A stretch of 64,000 nucleotides of DNA from Halegenticoccus soli (GCF_002844195.1 NZ_PEND01000005.1:462438-526437); one strand, 5' to 3'; shown: positions 16,861 to 26,595, counted from the stretch's first letter. Numbers and translations: made by a program. The notes: generated from the letters alone by a model not told the origin.

Positions 16861-18164
16861 TCAGCCTTGCGCTAGCACTCCCTGTTCCGCGAGGGAACGG
16901 GATGAGGTTGGGCGGCTTACGCGCCCCGACCCGGACAGACGCACCAACCGAACTTGCGGCTGGGTTTTGTGAGTCCGGTAATTCGTCGTGTTACCGTCGA
17001 GTTTCGCCTTCTCACGCCATGCGATGTTCACCGACGCGTTCCGGTCAGCGTGGTCTTGCACCACGTCACACTCGTCGTTCGTACACCCGAACCGCCGTCC
17101 CTGACGATGCCCACGCTCACCACAGCACGAACACGTCTGCGAGTTGTGGTAGGCGTCCACCTTGTCCGTGGGGATCTCTCGCTACGTCGCCTTGTACGAG
17201 ACAAACTTCTCGAATTTGTGGAACAGGAGTTTGTGCAACCGTCGGTTCATGTACGACCCGTACTGTATTTCGTCGCGGATACCGCCCATATCCTCGAACA
17301 CGATGACCGGGTTCGAGAACTGTTCTGCGAACTCCACGACAGTACGGGAGAGTCGATGCAACACCCATTCGGTGAATCGTTCTTCCTTGTCACCGAGTTT
17401 CTGGTGAATGCTCGTCTTGCCGTGTTCCTAACAGCGAGTGGTGATAGTGTGGTAGCGTTGGCGTTCCTGTTTGACTCGTCCGTAGTCGAGGACGAGCGTG
17501 CCCTTCGTCCGCATCGTCTCGCGGTCAAGGGCGGTGAGTGCGACGTCGCGTTCGTTGATGTCCACGCCAACCAGCGTATCGGTGGTGTCGGGGTCGGGCA
17601 CGTCGAACTCGCGTGTGACCGTGACGTGGAGGTAGTACACGCCATCGCGGTACAGGAGTTCAGCCTGCCCCACATCCACCTCGTCTGACGTGATGGCGTC
17701 CCGAAGTTCGTCCATCGCGACCGGTTCACCGCGCAGATGGCCTTTCACCTTCTTGTAGGGTTTCGGGCTGATGCGAAACTGGACGCGCTCGGTGTCATCG
17801 TCCACGGTGAGTCTGTAGCCTTCCGTGTGTGCCATCACAAGCGGGTACGCACCGGATTTGTCCGTACTCGGTGGCGTTGGTTTCCCTCCATCTGGGTCGC
17901 CTTGTTCGTACCACCACTCAAGGAGGGATTGGTAGGAGTCCCATGTTTGGAGGCTTTGCCGACGACCGCGCACTTGTTGTTCCGCAAAAAGTCGTCGCGG
18001 TCAACTTCCTTCTGTATCTCGGTGCGGGTGTACCCTTGTTGTTTGAGGCGGATGGTATCGTTGAATATCTCTCGTGACGCGAGGCGGGCATCGTGAAGCC
18101 ACGACCGCTTACCAGACGCTACGTGAAGACGCGTCTGAATCGTCTTCGTGGCTTCCTCACCCAT
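16861..18164 (-). pseudogene. tnpB of IS605-type element, multiply frameshifted
   Basis: Read on the minus strand, pieces in different frames assemble into one full-length TnpB of about 430 residues. They are 18164 to about 17960 (HTH-like N-terminus), about 17955 to 17428 (VGVDINERDVALTAL, RuvC-I Asp), about 17420 to 17182 (VIVFEDMGGIRDEIQYGS, RuvC-II Glu) and about 17160 to 16861 (zinc finger CSCCGERGHRQGRRFGC and DHADRNASVNIAW, RuvC-III Asp). At least three frame breaks near 17960, 17425 and 17165 inactivate it. The catalytic residues themselves are intact, so decay looks recent. TnpB is an RNA-guided DNA nuclease that helps IS200/IS605 elements persist; its guide RNA would come from the 3' end, here near 16850-17000. 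Confidence 0.85.
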
Positions 18165-18199
18165 ACTTTGACAGTCATTTCAGACTGTCATAAATGTAG

Positions 18200-18658
18200 G
18201 TGTTAGGGACGGAGGAGCACCGCAGTCACGCGAATTCTGTTAGTTCCTGCAAGTATCACTTCGTGTGGTGTTCGAAGTCAAGCAAAGCGAAGCTTTGCGT
18301 ACCTCGCGGGATCGAAGATCCCGCTCAGTACCGCCACCCGGTTCTCAACGTGGTTGAAGACGATGTACGAGAGTTGTTTGGGGAGACTGCTGACCACTTC
18401 GGGCACGATATTCTGGCGTTGGAGATTGCGGACGATCACGTTCACCTGTTCGTGCAAACTGACTCGAAGCACAGCCCTGCGAACATCGCTCGGCAGTTCA
18501 AGTCGTACTCTGGCAAGCACTTGCTGGAGCGGTATCCCGATATTCGGGAGTCGTATTTCTGGGGTGGCGGGTTTTGGAAGGTCGGGTACTACGTGGGGAC
18601 GACGGGCGCGGTGTCTGAGGAGGTGGTTGAACGGTATCTCGAAGAGACGGAACACTAG
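18200..18658 (+). CDS. IS200/IS605 TnpA Y1 transposase with in-frame hairpin insert
   Basis: The protein has 152 residues. It is a single-strand DNA transposase of the Y1/HUH type: HUH motif in IADDHVHLFVQ (about residue 76) and the catalytic-tyrosine region FWKVGYYVGTTG (about 132). Compared with the family consensus FVWCPKYRHPVL, this copy reads FVWCSK, then 17 extra residues (SSKAKLCVPRGIEDPAQ with the first S shared), then YRHPVLN. The extra 51 bases are two DNA hairpins (18278-18328). The frame is maintained, so the protein may still be made; whether it works is unknown because the insert falls in an early strand of the small domain. Confidence 0.85.
   Translation: MLGTEEHRSHANSVSSCKYHFVWCSKSSKAKLCVPRGIEDPAQYRHPVLNVVEDDVRELFGETADHFGHDILALEIADDHVHLFVQTDSKHSPANIARQFKSYSGKHLLERYPDIRESYFWGGGFWKVGYYVGTTGAVSEEVVERYLEETEH
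18278..18328. repeat. Twin-hairpin insert inside tnpA (51 nt, in frame)
   Basis: The hairpins are GCAAAGC-GAA-GCTTTGC (18282-18298) and GCGGGATC-GAA-GATCCCGC (18306-18324). Removing the 51 bases restores the normal TnpA reading GAAG-TACCGCCAC. The length is a multiple of three and contains no stop. Confidence 0.85.
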
Positions 18659-18739
18659 GCTGAGTGTCGGGCTTCACCCCCGACCCCGGTGGTCGGGGAA
18701 CTCGCCCTCGCAGGTTGTTTAGACCCCGGCCGAAGGAAT

Positions 18740-18769
18740 CCCACGGCTGTAGCCGTGGGAGGATGTCAA
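18740..18769 (+). repeat. IS200/IS605 right-end hairpin
   Basis: A nine-bp perfect stem (CCCACGGCT/AGCCGTGGG) is followed by AGGATGTCAA, the same terminal motif found after tnpB at 44970-44981. In this family the end hairpin is the TnpA recognition site. Confidence 0.75.
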
Positions 18770-18853
18770 GCCGTATCCTCGGTCGGACGATCAGAGACGA
18801 ACAGTCCTGCCCCGCAGCCGGACAGAGAGGACGCCCCTCGGACTTCGGGCCGG

Positions 18854-20512
18854 TCATGACGAATCGACCGTCCGCTCGAACTCCTGTATCGCGTCGTCGC
18901 TTCCGGCGACGATCACCTCGTCGCCGGCCTCGATCGTGGCGCGTTCGTCAGTGTGAACGGCCCCGTTGCGCGCGAATCCGACCACCGTCCAGCCGCGCTC
19001 AGCGTTGCGACGCGCGGCCATCAGCGACTCGCCGGCGAACGGCGCGGCGTCGGCCCGGACGAGGCGGATCTGGCTCACGGGGTCCACGACTCGTTCGCCG
19101 TGGACCTCCGCCGCGACCAACCGTGCGCACACGCGTTGAATGGAGAGAACGTAATCGGCGCCGGCTCTGAACGCCGCCGCCGACTTCTCGGCGTCGGTCA
19201 CGCGCGCCAGGATCTCCACGGTGTCGGAGAGCGAGCGAGCCATCGCCACCGTCAACAGGGCGGTCGCGTCGTCGTCGACGGTGACGATCAGGGCCGAGGC
19301 GTCCTCGACGCCGGCCGCGTCGAGCGTCTCCGGTTCGGTGACGTCGCCGACGACGTCGGGCGTGGCGTCCTCCGATTCGTCGACAGTCGTGACTCGGACA
19401 CCCTCCGGGAGCGCGTCGACGGCCGCGTTTCCGCCCTCGCCGAGGCCCGCCACGAGGACGCGCGATTGCGCCGAGCCGCGCGGCGTCCGGACGTTCGACA
19501 CCTCGCTCGCGACCTCGTCGATCGCGCTCTCCGGACCGGCGACGACCAACACGGCGTTGGGCGTGAGTCGGGTTTCGGGCGATGGAGGGAGGCGCAGCTC
19601 GCCGTCGAACCATCCTGCGACCAGTGTCAGCTTCGGATGGGCCGCGAACGGCGAGTCGCGCACCCGGACGCCGTGGAGCGGGCTGTTTCGCCGGACGAGT
19701 ATCTCGCGGATGGCGACCGCCTCTCCGTCGGCCAGGTCGTCGATCGCGACGGAGGTCGTCGCTTTCTCGGCGAGTCGCCGGCCGATGAGGGCGTGCGGCG
19801 CGACGCTCCGGTCGACGCCGATCTCGGCCAGCGCGGCCTGCCGACGCATCGAGGCCGTGAAGCTGATCACCCGCAGGTCCTCGTTGGCTTCGAGCGCCGT
19901 CAGGACGACGCTCGCGGTGCGGTCACCGGCGTCGGTGATGAGCAGCGACGCCTTCTCGATGTCGGCCCGGTCGAGGTCGGCCCGGTCCTCGGGGTCGCCG
20001 TGGATCGCCTGGTAGCCCTCGTCCGAGAGGCGCTTTGCCTCCTCCCGATCGGATTCGAGGAGGACGTAGTCCACGTCGAGTTCCTCGAGTTCGGCGAGCA
20101 GGATGTCGGTGTCGCGCTGGTACTCCGCGACGACGACGTGGTCGTTTTTTATCGTGAGTCGATCGTCGAGGTTGAGCGGCGTCCGCTCGAAAAGCGGGAT
20201 GACGAGGACGCGAAGCGTGATGAACCCGATCGCGACGCCGGTCAACTGCATCGTCACGACCAGCAAGTTCATCGCCGGCGTCGCCCACGGCGAATCCGCG
20301 CCGTACCCCGTCGTCGTCATCGTCTCGGTGACCGTCTGGAACGAACGGAAGATCGACTGCGGACGGCCTTCGAGCGTCTGCATCCCGACGTTGTAGACGA
20401 CCGTGTAAAAGAGGACGACCGAGGTGAGACTGGCCACGTAGACGAGCAGCAGCCGCTGACGCCGCGAAAGGTCCCGCGGGCGCAGCCCGTTCAGGTTCTG
20501 AAGTTCGCGCAT
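18854..20512 (-). CDS. Potassium channel-like protein with two TrkA (RCK) modules
   Basis: The protein has 552 residues. Residues about 20-110 form a two-helix pore unit with the selectivity-filter signature TMTTTGYGAD between the helices. Two TrkA_N/TrkA_C tandem modules follow (about 125-335 and 345-550). In the second the nucleotide-binding loop is normal (VLVAGLGEGGNA); in the first it is altered (VVVAEYQRDTDI), lacking the usual glycines. Similar proteins are NAD- or Ca2+-gated K+ channels, and haloarchaea keep molar internal K+, so a role in K+ release or uptake is likely. The gene is alone, convergent with the IS605 element; the promoter is not obvious. Confidence 0.88.
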   Translation of the reverse strand: MRELQNLNGLRPRDLSRRQRLLLVYVASLTSVVLFYTVVYNVGMQTLEGRPQSIFRSFQTVTETMTTTGYGADSPWATPAMNLLVVTMQLTGVAIGFITLRVLVIPLFERTPLNLDDRLTIKNDHVVVAEYQRDTDILLAELEELDVDYVLLESDREEAKRLSDEGYQAIHGDPEDRADLDRADIEKASLLITDAGDRTASVVLTALEANEDLRVISFTASMRRQAALAEIGVDRSVAPHALIGRRLAEKATTSVAIDDLADGEAVAIREILVRRNSPLHGVRVRDSPFAAHPKLTLVAGWFDGELRLPPSPETRLTPNAVLVVAGPESAIDEVASEVSNVRTPRGSAQSRVLVAGLGEGGNAAVDALPEGVRVTTVDESEDATPDVVGDVTEPETLDAAGVEDASALIVTVDDDATALLTVAMARSLSDTVEILARVTDAEKSAAAFRAGADYVLSIQRVCARLVAAEVHGERVVDPVSQIRLVRADAAPFAGESLMAARRNAERGWTVVGFARNGAVHTDERATIEAGDEVIVAGSDDAIQEFERTVDSS

Positions 20513-20887
20513 TCGATAGCTCCCTGTCCTGCCGTCGGTATAGCCGCGGACCCTCCAAAAGCTCGTCGCAGCGGCGGGTCGTCAGTCGGATACGGTGTTC
20601 GACTTTTTCGGCGAGTCGAACACTCTCCGTGGCGTGTCACCGAAGATCACGTCGAATCCGATTCTAACGAGTAGGCCGAAAATCCCTTGACAGGGGTACC
20701 CTCGATCGCGGTGGCCACGACGCGACGAGCACGCTTAGAACCGTAAGGGGGATTCAATAGCCCTAGAAACGGTCTCACCACCCTCGCCAACTCAATATCG
20801 TTACTATCGCCTCTGCATGTGACTCATTATTTCTGTTGTTCCATTATGAAAAGTAACGATGGATTAAATGGACCGCACACTCGTCCA

Positions 20888-22702
20888 ATGTCGAACGATA
20901 CACATCCGGGCGAACAGGGCATCGATCGACGAACGGCGATGAAATCACTGGGAGCCGCGGCTATCGGTGGGATGTCGTTGGCGGCGCTCGACCCCGACAT
21001 CGTGACGGGGATCGTACCGCAGTCGGGCGAAAGTGAGGCGGTCGACTGGAAGGGCGGCGAGAAGAGCGAGAGGATGTTCCCCCTCTCGGTCGCGAGCGGG
21101 GGTCCGACCCCGTCGGGGATCATTCTCTGGACGAAGCTCTCCTCGGAGCGGTGTCAGTCGTCGGAGCCCGTCCACGTCCAGGTGGCGACCGACGAGGCCT
21201 TCACGGATCCCGTGTACGAAGGGAAGGTGGCCGCCGAGCGCGTCAAAGCCGACAACAACTACGTCGTGAAGGTGGATCTCGACGGGGAGCTCCCGGCGGA
21301 CAGCCACCTCTTCTACCGGTTCCACCACGCCGGGGTCACGAGTCCGACGGGACGCGCTCGGACGCTCCCGAAGCCGGACGCCAGCCCGGAGTCGGTTCGG
21401 CTCGCGGTCGTCACCTGCCAGTCCTACCAGAGCGGCTACTACCCCGCCTACAACTACATCGCCGACGAGGACGTCGATTACATCGTCCACCTCGGCGACC
21501 AGATCTACGAGTACGCCGGTGATTCGCCGTTCGAGGGGCGATCGATCGAACTGCCGAGTGGTCACGACCTCGCGTGGACCCTCGAAGACTTCCGGCACCT
21601 CTGGGAGACGTACCGGGAGGACGCGTTCTTCCGGCGCGCGCTCGAACGGCACCCGCTGATTCCGACGTGGGACGACCACGAGATCGTCAACAACCGCTAC
21701 TGGGACTACGAGAACGAGCGCCCGTGGACGGAGGATCACCCCCTGAAGGACGACCCGGAGGCGCTCACGCGACTGTTCGCCGACGGGATCAAAGCGTGGT
21801 GGGAGTACAACCCGGCCCGCGTCGAATACGACCCTTCGGCGGATTCGCTGCTCGACTCGCTCCGCCTGTGGCGCAGCGTCAGATTCGGCGATCTCCTCGA
21901 ACTCCCCGTGACTGACGAGCGCCTCTTCCGGTCGCTGCCGCCGGCCGGGGACGCCGCCGGTCGGCGTCAGCGGGGCGTTCCGCCTCACGCCCCCGAGCGC
22001 GACAACGGCGACCGAACCATGCTCGGGTTCGAACAGCGCGAGTGGCTCCTCGACACGCTCAAAGAGACCGACGCAACCTGGAAGGCATGGGCGAACGAAG
22101 TGGCGATCTCGGAGTTCGTCATGTCGTTCACCGACGACGGGCAGTTCTGGCGCAACTACGACTCGTGGGACGGATACGAACACGAGCGCGAGGAGATCAT
22201 GGGCCAGCTCGAGCACTTCGGGGTGGAGAATTTCCTCGCGTTCACCGGGGACTGGCACACGAGCTTCGTCTCCTACCTGATGCTCGATTACGAGGACGCG
22301 TTCCAGCGAACGCCGATCCCCTCGGAGGAAGACGTCGTCGGAATCGAATTCATGACGCCGGGCCTTTCGAGCAACGGGTGGGCGTCCGACTTCTGGGGCA
22401 AAGAGAATCGTACGGACGTCGAGTCGGAGTCGCCGGAGCTCACCAACGAGACGTGGCAGGAGGTCGTCCTCGAAGAGAATCCCCACTTCGAGTTCATCGA
22501 CGTGAAGTACAACGGCTACTCGGTCGCCGAGTTCACCCCCGAGGAGTTCACCTGGACGACGTACGCGGTCGACGACACCGTCGACGAGCCGGGCGTGGCC
22601 CGCGGGGTGCTGCGGAAGTACCGAGTTCCGGAAGGAACGGTCGAACTCGAGGAACTGGAAGCCGACGATTCGCCCCTCCCGGAGAACGAGGCGGACATCT
22701 AG
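20888..22702 (+). CDS. PhoD-family alkaline phosphatase (second copy), Tat-type N-terminus
   Basis: The protein has 604 residues. The N-terminus holds DRRTAMKSLGAAAIGGMSLAA, a twin-arginine signal. An N-terminal beta domain (about 60-160) is followed by the PhoD catalytic domain with VVTCQSYQSGYYPAYNYI, IVHLGDQIYEY, IPTWDDHEIVNN and FLAFTGDWHTS motifs carrying the metal ligands. It is more similar to classical bacterial PhoD than the 11711 gene is. I chose ATG 20888 because it puts the RR motif about 18 residues in; the frame extends to 20819 but with a non-signal-like stretch. Likely an extracellular phosphate-scavenging enzyme. Confidence 0.9.
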   Translation: MSNDTHPGEQGIDRRTAMKSLGAAAIGGMSLAALDPDIVTGIVPQSGESEAVDWKGGEKSERMFPLSVASGGPTPSGIILWTKLSSERCQSSEPVHVQVATDEAFTDPVYEGKVAAERVKADNNYVVKVDLDGELPADSHLFYRFHHAGVTSPTGRARTLPKPDASPESVRLAVVTCQSYQSGYYPAYNYIADEDVDYIVHLGDQIYEYAGDSPFEGRSIELPSGHDLAWTLEDFRHLWETYREDAFFRRALERHPLIPTWDDHEIVNNRYWDYENERPWTEDHPLKDDPEALTRLFADGIKAWWEYNPARVEYDPSADSLLDSLRLWRSVRFGDLLELPVTDERLFRSLPPAGDAAGRRQRGVPPHAPERDNGDRTMLGFEQREWLLDTLKETDATWKAWANEVAISEFVMSFTDDGQFWRNYDSWDGYEHEREEIMGQLEHFGVENFLAFTGDWHTSFVSYLMLDYEDAFQRTPIPSEEDVVGIEFMTPGLSSNGWASDFWGKENRTDVESESPELTNETWQEVVLEENPHFEFIDVKYNGYSVAEFTPEEFTWTTYAVDDTVDEPGVARGVLRKYRVPEGTVELEELEADDSPLPENEADI

Positions 22703-22923
22703 ACCCGCGGCTGACGTGACTCCGATCCGATCGGAGTTTCTCTTCCGGAACACGGCGCTTCTCGGACTGCTCTCTCCGGATCTTCGCCTCTAGCGCCTCC
22801 CCCGCGATGACCCGGGTCGACAGACGTGACAAGTGACGAGCGCCCCGCCGTCCTGCCGGTAGAAACGCGGTGCCGGCGTGTCGCGGCCTAAAATATATCA
22901 GGCCGTTCGGCGGACGGGCTTCC

Positions 22924-24054
22924 ATGGTGAATCGAGTGGCCGTCGTGGGTACCGGTCCGGGTCGCGGCACCGACATCAGCGGGCGAAGCCACGCGTGGGC
23001 GTACCGTCACGCCGACGCGTACGCGGCGCGCGAGGACTGCGAGATCGTCGCCTGCGCCGACGTGGTTCCCGAGTACGCGTCGCGGTTCGCCGCGGAGTTC
23101 GACGTCTCGGAAGAGCGCGTCTACGAGAACCACGGGGCGTTGCTTCAGGACGCCGACCCCGACGTCGTCAGCGTGTGTACGCCGATCCCCACGCACGCCG
23201 ACATCGTCGTCGACTGCGCCCGCGCGGACTCGGTCAACGCCGTCCACTGCGAGAAGCCGATGGCGTCGACGTGGGGCGAGGCGCGGGGGATGGCCCACGT
23301 CTGCGACCGCCACGGCGTTCAGCTGACGTTCGGCCACCAGCGTCGGTTCGGAGAGCCGTTCCGCGAGGCGAAGCGCCTCCTCGACGACGGGGAGATCGGC
23401 GAGCTGAAGCGCATCGAGATCTCGTGGGGCAACTTCTTCGACAACGGGACCCACGCGCTCGACCTCGCGGCGATGTTCAACGACGAACACCGCGGCGCCT
23501 GGGTTCTCGGACAGGTCGACTACACGAAAGAGCACGTCCGGTACGGGGTCCACACCGCCGATCACGCCTTCGTGTCCTGGCAGTACGAGAACGGCGTGCA
23601 CGGGATCGCCGCGACCGGGGACGACGTCGAACTCGCCGGCGGTCCGTACGACTTCTACGACTGCTGGCACCGCCTCGTCGGCGCCGACGGGGTGGTCGAG
23701 ATCGGCCGCCGAGACGGGCCGGCGCTGCGCTCGCGTCGTGACGGGGAGGGGTGGCGAACCCACGACGTCGCGGACGAGTTCGAAGGTCGAGTCGACCTCG
23801 CCATCGACGAGGTCGTCGAAGCGCACAACGAGGGGCGCGAGTCGGAACTCCGAGCCGAGCGCGCGCTCGCCACGACGGAGATCCTGTTCGCCGGCCACGA
23901 GTCCTCGCGCCGTCGCGGTCGCGTCGAACTCCCCCTCACGGGCGTGTACGACCACCCGCTCGAATCGATGGTCGAATCCGGCGACCTTCGGCCGTCGATC
24001 GGGGACGATCGACCGCCCCACCCCGCCGAGGAAGAGCAGCAGGTCGAAGACTGA
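22924..24054 (+). CDS. Gfo/Idh/MocA-family oxidoreductase
   Basis: This 376-residue NAD(P)-dependent sugar/cyclitol dehydrogenase-like protein has a Rossmann start VAVVGTGPGRGTDI (a variant of GxGxxG with an insertion), the family catalytic Lys in HCEKPMA (about residue 117), substrate-site GNFFDNGTHALDLAAMF (about 180-196) and a C-terminal alpha/beta domain. A TATA box (AAATATAT, 22891-22898) lies about 29 bases before the ATG, supporting a leaderless start. The gene is single, with no pathway neighbours, so the substrate (sugar, inositol, UDP-sugar) cannot be inferred. The acidic tail (HPAEEEQQVED) is typical of halophiles. Confidence 0.88.
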   Translation: MVNRVAVVGTGPGRGTDISGRSHAWAYRHADAYAAREDCEIVACADVVPEYASRFAAEFDVSEERVYENHGALLQDADPDVVSVCTPIPTHADIVVDCARADSVNAVHCEKPMASTWGEARGMAHVCDRHGVQLTFGHQRRFGEPFREAKRLLDDGEIGELKRIEISWGNFFDNGTHALDLAAMFNDEHRGAWVLGQVDYTKEHVRYGVHTADHAFVSWQYENGVHGIAATGDDVELAGGPYDFYDCWHRLVGADGVVEIGRRDGPALRSRRDGEGWRTHDVADEFEGRVDLAIDEVVEAHNEGRESELRAERALATTEILFAGHESSRRRGRVELPLTGVYDHPLESMVESGDLRPSIGDDRPPHPAEEEQQVED

Positions 24055-24336
24055 GAGGAGAACGGTCCAAACGTAGCCATTCCCATCCCACTAGACCCCG
24101 ATCTTTCGTTGTGAGGTTCAAAGTGACGGCTGTGCTCCTGTTGAGGCAACCAACAGGTCGTACGCTGTGGTAGGCGCAAAGAGACTCAGAACCCGATCAA
24201 AACGAAGCGCGGAGCGCTCAGTCACGCCGACAAGTCGAGCACCGAACTGAAGCACTCCGTAGGGGACGTACTTGTCGACCGGCGTCGAAACAAGCGAAGC
24301 GGAGACGAGCGATAATCGACCAGGGGATCGTTCTCG
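24055..24336. other. Intergenic, possibly decayed DNA
   Basis: No gene is supported. A small hairpin AGCGC-GGA-GCGCT (24206-24218) has the same GGA loop type as the hairpins in the IS remnants, but there is no comparison copy. Confidence 0.35.
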
Positions 24337-24740
24337 GTGTGTGCGATCTTCGGCGCCTACTTTAACGACGACGCACCGGAGGAGATACAGGACTTCGTCT
24401 ACTCGGTGGCGGCGTCGGACGGATTCAAACTCTATCGGCTCACTTTCGGCGATAAGATAGCGACTGTGATCTGCAGCGGAAAACGAGGCTAGATTTCGAT
24501 GACGCAACATTTGTTCATGCCTCCGACGTTCTCGATCGAGATGTCGTCGTCAGCATCGACGCGCACCTCGAACACGAAGGGGAGTTCGAGTACGAGCGCT
24601 CAACCCGAAAGACTACTGAACGCTCTCCTCGTTCGCAGTCCCGTGACCGGCGCTCCAGAGAATCCGTGACCGGGTCGCACTCTCCCAGAAACGCGAACCG
24701 CCGTACTCCCACCGTCGAGCGAACCGGGCAGCAGAACTAA
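24337..24740 (+). pseudogene. Two out-of-frame coding remnants, family unknown
   Basis: Bases 24337-24492 encode an acidic peptide (VCAIFGAYFNDDAPEE, IQDFVYSVAASDGFKLYRL, TFGDKIATVICSGKRG). From 24483, in the next frame, a second stretch reads FDDATFVHASDVLDRDVVV then SIDAHLEHEGEFEYERS before becoming arginine/serine-rich and stopping at 24738. Both segments have protein-like composition, but neither has a start context or a promoter. I recognise no family. They look like a broken gene of at least 100 residues; the two frames may belong together through a one-base change near 24485. Confidence 0.35.
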
Positions 24741-24768
24741 CCGCGCTACCCCCGAACGACGAGACGCC

Positions 24769-25545
24769 ATGGACCGTCTCATCCAGACGCTCCCGAACCA
24801 TTTAGACGAATCCGACGTGGGCGACGGAAAAGTGGGCGTCGTCGCCGGCAGCGTCGAGTTCACGGGACAGCCGTCGATAACCGGGATGGCGGCCCTGCGG
24901 ACCGGGTCGGACCACGTTCGGGCGCTCGCGCCGGCGGAGATACACCCGATTGTCGCGGGGCACTCGCCGAACCTGCTCGTCGGACGCTACCCCGGCGAGG
25001 GGTTCTCCGACGAAGCGGTCGACAGAGCGGTCGAACTCGGTCGGTGGGCCGACGCGCTCGTCGTGGGTCCCGGTCTCACCCGATCGGACGGACGGGCGGT
25101 TCGCGAGACGCTCGCGGCGGTCGACCCGCCGGTCGTCGTCGACGCGGTCGCCATCGAACCGGCGCTGGACGGGGATTTCTCGAACGCGGTCTTCACGCCG
25201 GACGATTCGGAGGAGAGGACCATCGTCGAGGAGTACGGGTCGCTGGAGGCATTCTCCGAGTCGACGGACGCGGTCGTCGTGGTGACCGGCGACGTCGACA
25301 CGATCGTCGTCGAAGGCGAGCGGACGACAAACGAGACCGGCACGGCGGCGCTGACGGTCGCCGGAACGGGAGACACGCTGGCGGGCGTCGTCGCCTCCCT
25401 GCTCGGCCAGGGTCTGAACCGCGCCGAGGCGGCCGAACTCGGCGCGTGGATCGTCGGGAAGGCCGGCGAACTCGCGACGGCCGACCGCGGCGCCGGTCTC
25501 GTGGCCACCGACGTCATCGATCGAATTCCCGACACCATTCGCTGA
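24769..25545 (+). CDS. ADP-dependent NAD(P)H-hydrate dehydratase (NnrD-like)
   Basis: This 258-residue ribokinase-fold protein of the YjeF C-terminal (carbohydrate kinase-like) family has GKVGVVAGSVEFTGQPSITG near the N-terminus, a VVGPGLTRSDGRAV motif at about 100 and the nucleotide/catalytic loop AGTGDTLAGVVASLLGQG at about 202. The family repairs hydrated NADH/NADPH using ADP or ATP; the YjeF epimerase domain that is often fused to it is absent here and must be encoded elsewhere, if present. The central region (about 130-180) is shorter than in bacterial enzymes, as in other haloarchaeal members. The start ATG 24769 precedes a helix typical of the family. Confidence 0.8.
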   Translation: MDRLIQTLPNHLDESDVGDGKVGVVAGSVEFTGQPSITGMAALRTGSDHVRALAPAEIHPIVAGHSPNLLVGRYPGEGFSDEAVDRAVELGRWADALVVGPGLTRSDGRAVRETLAAVDPPVVVDAVAIEPALDGDFSNAVFTPDDSEERTIVEEYGSLEAFSESTDAVVVVTGDVDTIVVEGERTTNETGTAALTVAGTGDTLAGVVASLLGQGLNRAEAAELGAWIVGKAGELATADRGAGLVATDVIDRIPDTIR

Positions 25546-25700
25546 CATCGGGCGTTCGAGCGTACTGCCAGTCGGACAGGACGTGCGTCCGACCCCGTCC
25601 GACCCGTTCGGACGGTCAGATTCGACGGGAGTGAACCGTTCTCCGGCCGTGAGAGAACGTCATGATTCGCCCGCTGAATTTGTACGCTGCGGTTAATTAT

Positions 25701-25710
25701 CTATAAATAT
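25701..25710 (+). promoter_or_regulatory. TATA box for UspA gene
   Basis: CTATAAATAT is centred 26 bases before ATG 25732, the expected distance for a leaderless transcript. Confidence 0.6.
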
Positions 25711-25731
25711 AGAGGAGTCGAAGTATATATC

Positions 25732-26181
25732 ATGTACCAGAAGATCCTTCTCCCGACCGACGGGAGCGAACACACCGAGAAGGCACTCGAACACGCGCTC
25801 GACATCGCCGCGGAGTACGGCGCGGAGCTCCACGCGCTGTACGTGGTCAACACGTCCGCTCTCCCGTCACCGGACGTCGACTTTCGCGACGAGTTCGTCA
25901 CTACGGGCGAGAGTATCGGGCGGAAGGCCGTCGACGCAGTCGCGAGCAGGGCCGAGAAAGAGGGAATCGAAACCGTCACCGAGCTCGCCCAGGGCGCGCC
26001 GTCCAAGGAAATCCTCGAGTACGTGAGGGACAACGACATCGACCTCATCGTCATGGGGACGCACGGGCGCGCGGGGCTCCGGCACGTGCTCCTCGGAAGC
26101 GTCGCGGAGCGGGTGGTTCGGCACACGGAGGTCCCGGTGATGCTGGTCCGGATGCAGCAAGGGGGTGCGGAACGCAGCTAA
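25732..26181 (+). CDS. UspA-family universal stress protein
   Basis: This 149-residue single USP domain starts MYQKILLPTDGSEHTEKALE and has the complete ATP-binding signature GTHGRAGLRHVLLGS followed by VAERVVRHTEVPVMLVR. It is a cytoplasmic stress/nucleotide-binding protein of unknown partner. It lies upstream of the DUF4212/SSS symporter pair but 414 bases away, with its own strong TATA box. Haloarchaeal USP genes often neighbour solute or cation transporters, so a link to the symporter is possible but unproven. Confidence 0.9.
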   Translation: MYQKILLPTDGSEHTEKALEHALDIAAEYGAELHALYVVNTSALPSPDVDFRDEFVTTGESIGRKAVDAVASRAEKEGIETVTELAQGAPSKEILEYVRDNDIDLIVMGTHGRAGLRHVLLGSVAERVVRHTEVPVMLVRMQQGGAERS

Positions 26182-26595
26182 CGGATCCTTCGGATCCCTC
26201 CCTTCTCGGCCTTCGTTTTCGCCGTCGCCCGCCCCACCTGAGTCGTCTGCGCGTCAGCGCGGGGTCGGACTCAAGAGCACGGAGGGCGAACGGACGCTTC
26301 TCGCCGGCCGTCGGAGACGCGACGGAGAGAGCCGGAGTTCGCCGGCGAGCCCCTGCCCCGAGCCGAGAGCGTCAGCCCGAGGTCGGAAGCGGCCGTTGCT
26401 AAGCGCCGATACCGAAGGCGGCGCGAGGAAAAACGCGAGGTCGATTAATTTCCGCTCAGTTTCGGTTTCGCTAGTGCTTCGGAAGAAATCACTTCTAACT
26501 ATATATAATGAATATTAATAAAGATATGTGTCCGTTCGTATCGCTCAGGAATACTGTACAAAAAATTTATTGATATCGGTCGCATGGCCCGGATT
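26182..26595. other. Intergenic region before symporter operon
   Basis: No gene is supported. Its right part is AT-rich (26500-26572) and carries the likely promoter: TTTATT at 26566-26571 is 27 bases before an ATG at 26596. Confidence 0.4.

Larger units (their letters stand above)
16850..18769. mobile_element. IS605-type element with divergent tnpA and tnpB
   Basis: The tnpB pseudogene on the minus strand and tnpA on the plus strand diverge from a 35-base gap. The right end is the hairpin CCCACGGCT-GT-AGCCGTGGG (18740-18759) followed by AGGATGTCAA, as in other IS200/IS605 elements of this window. The left edge near 16850 is less certain; an imperfect hairpin with GTTCCCTC/GAGGGAAC arms lies there. 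Confidence 0.7.
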
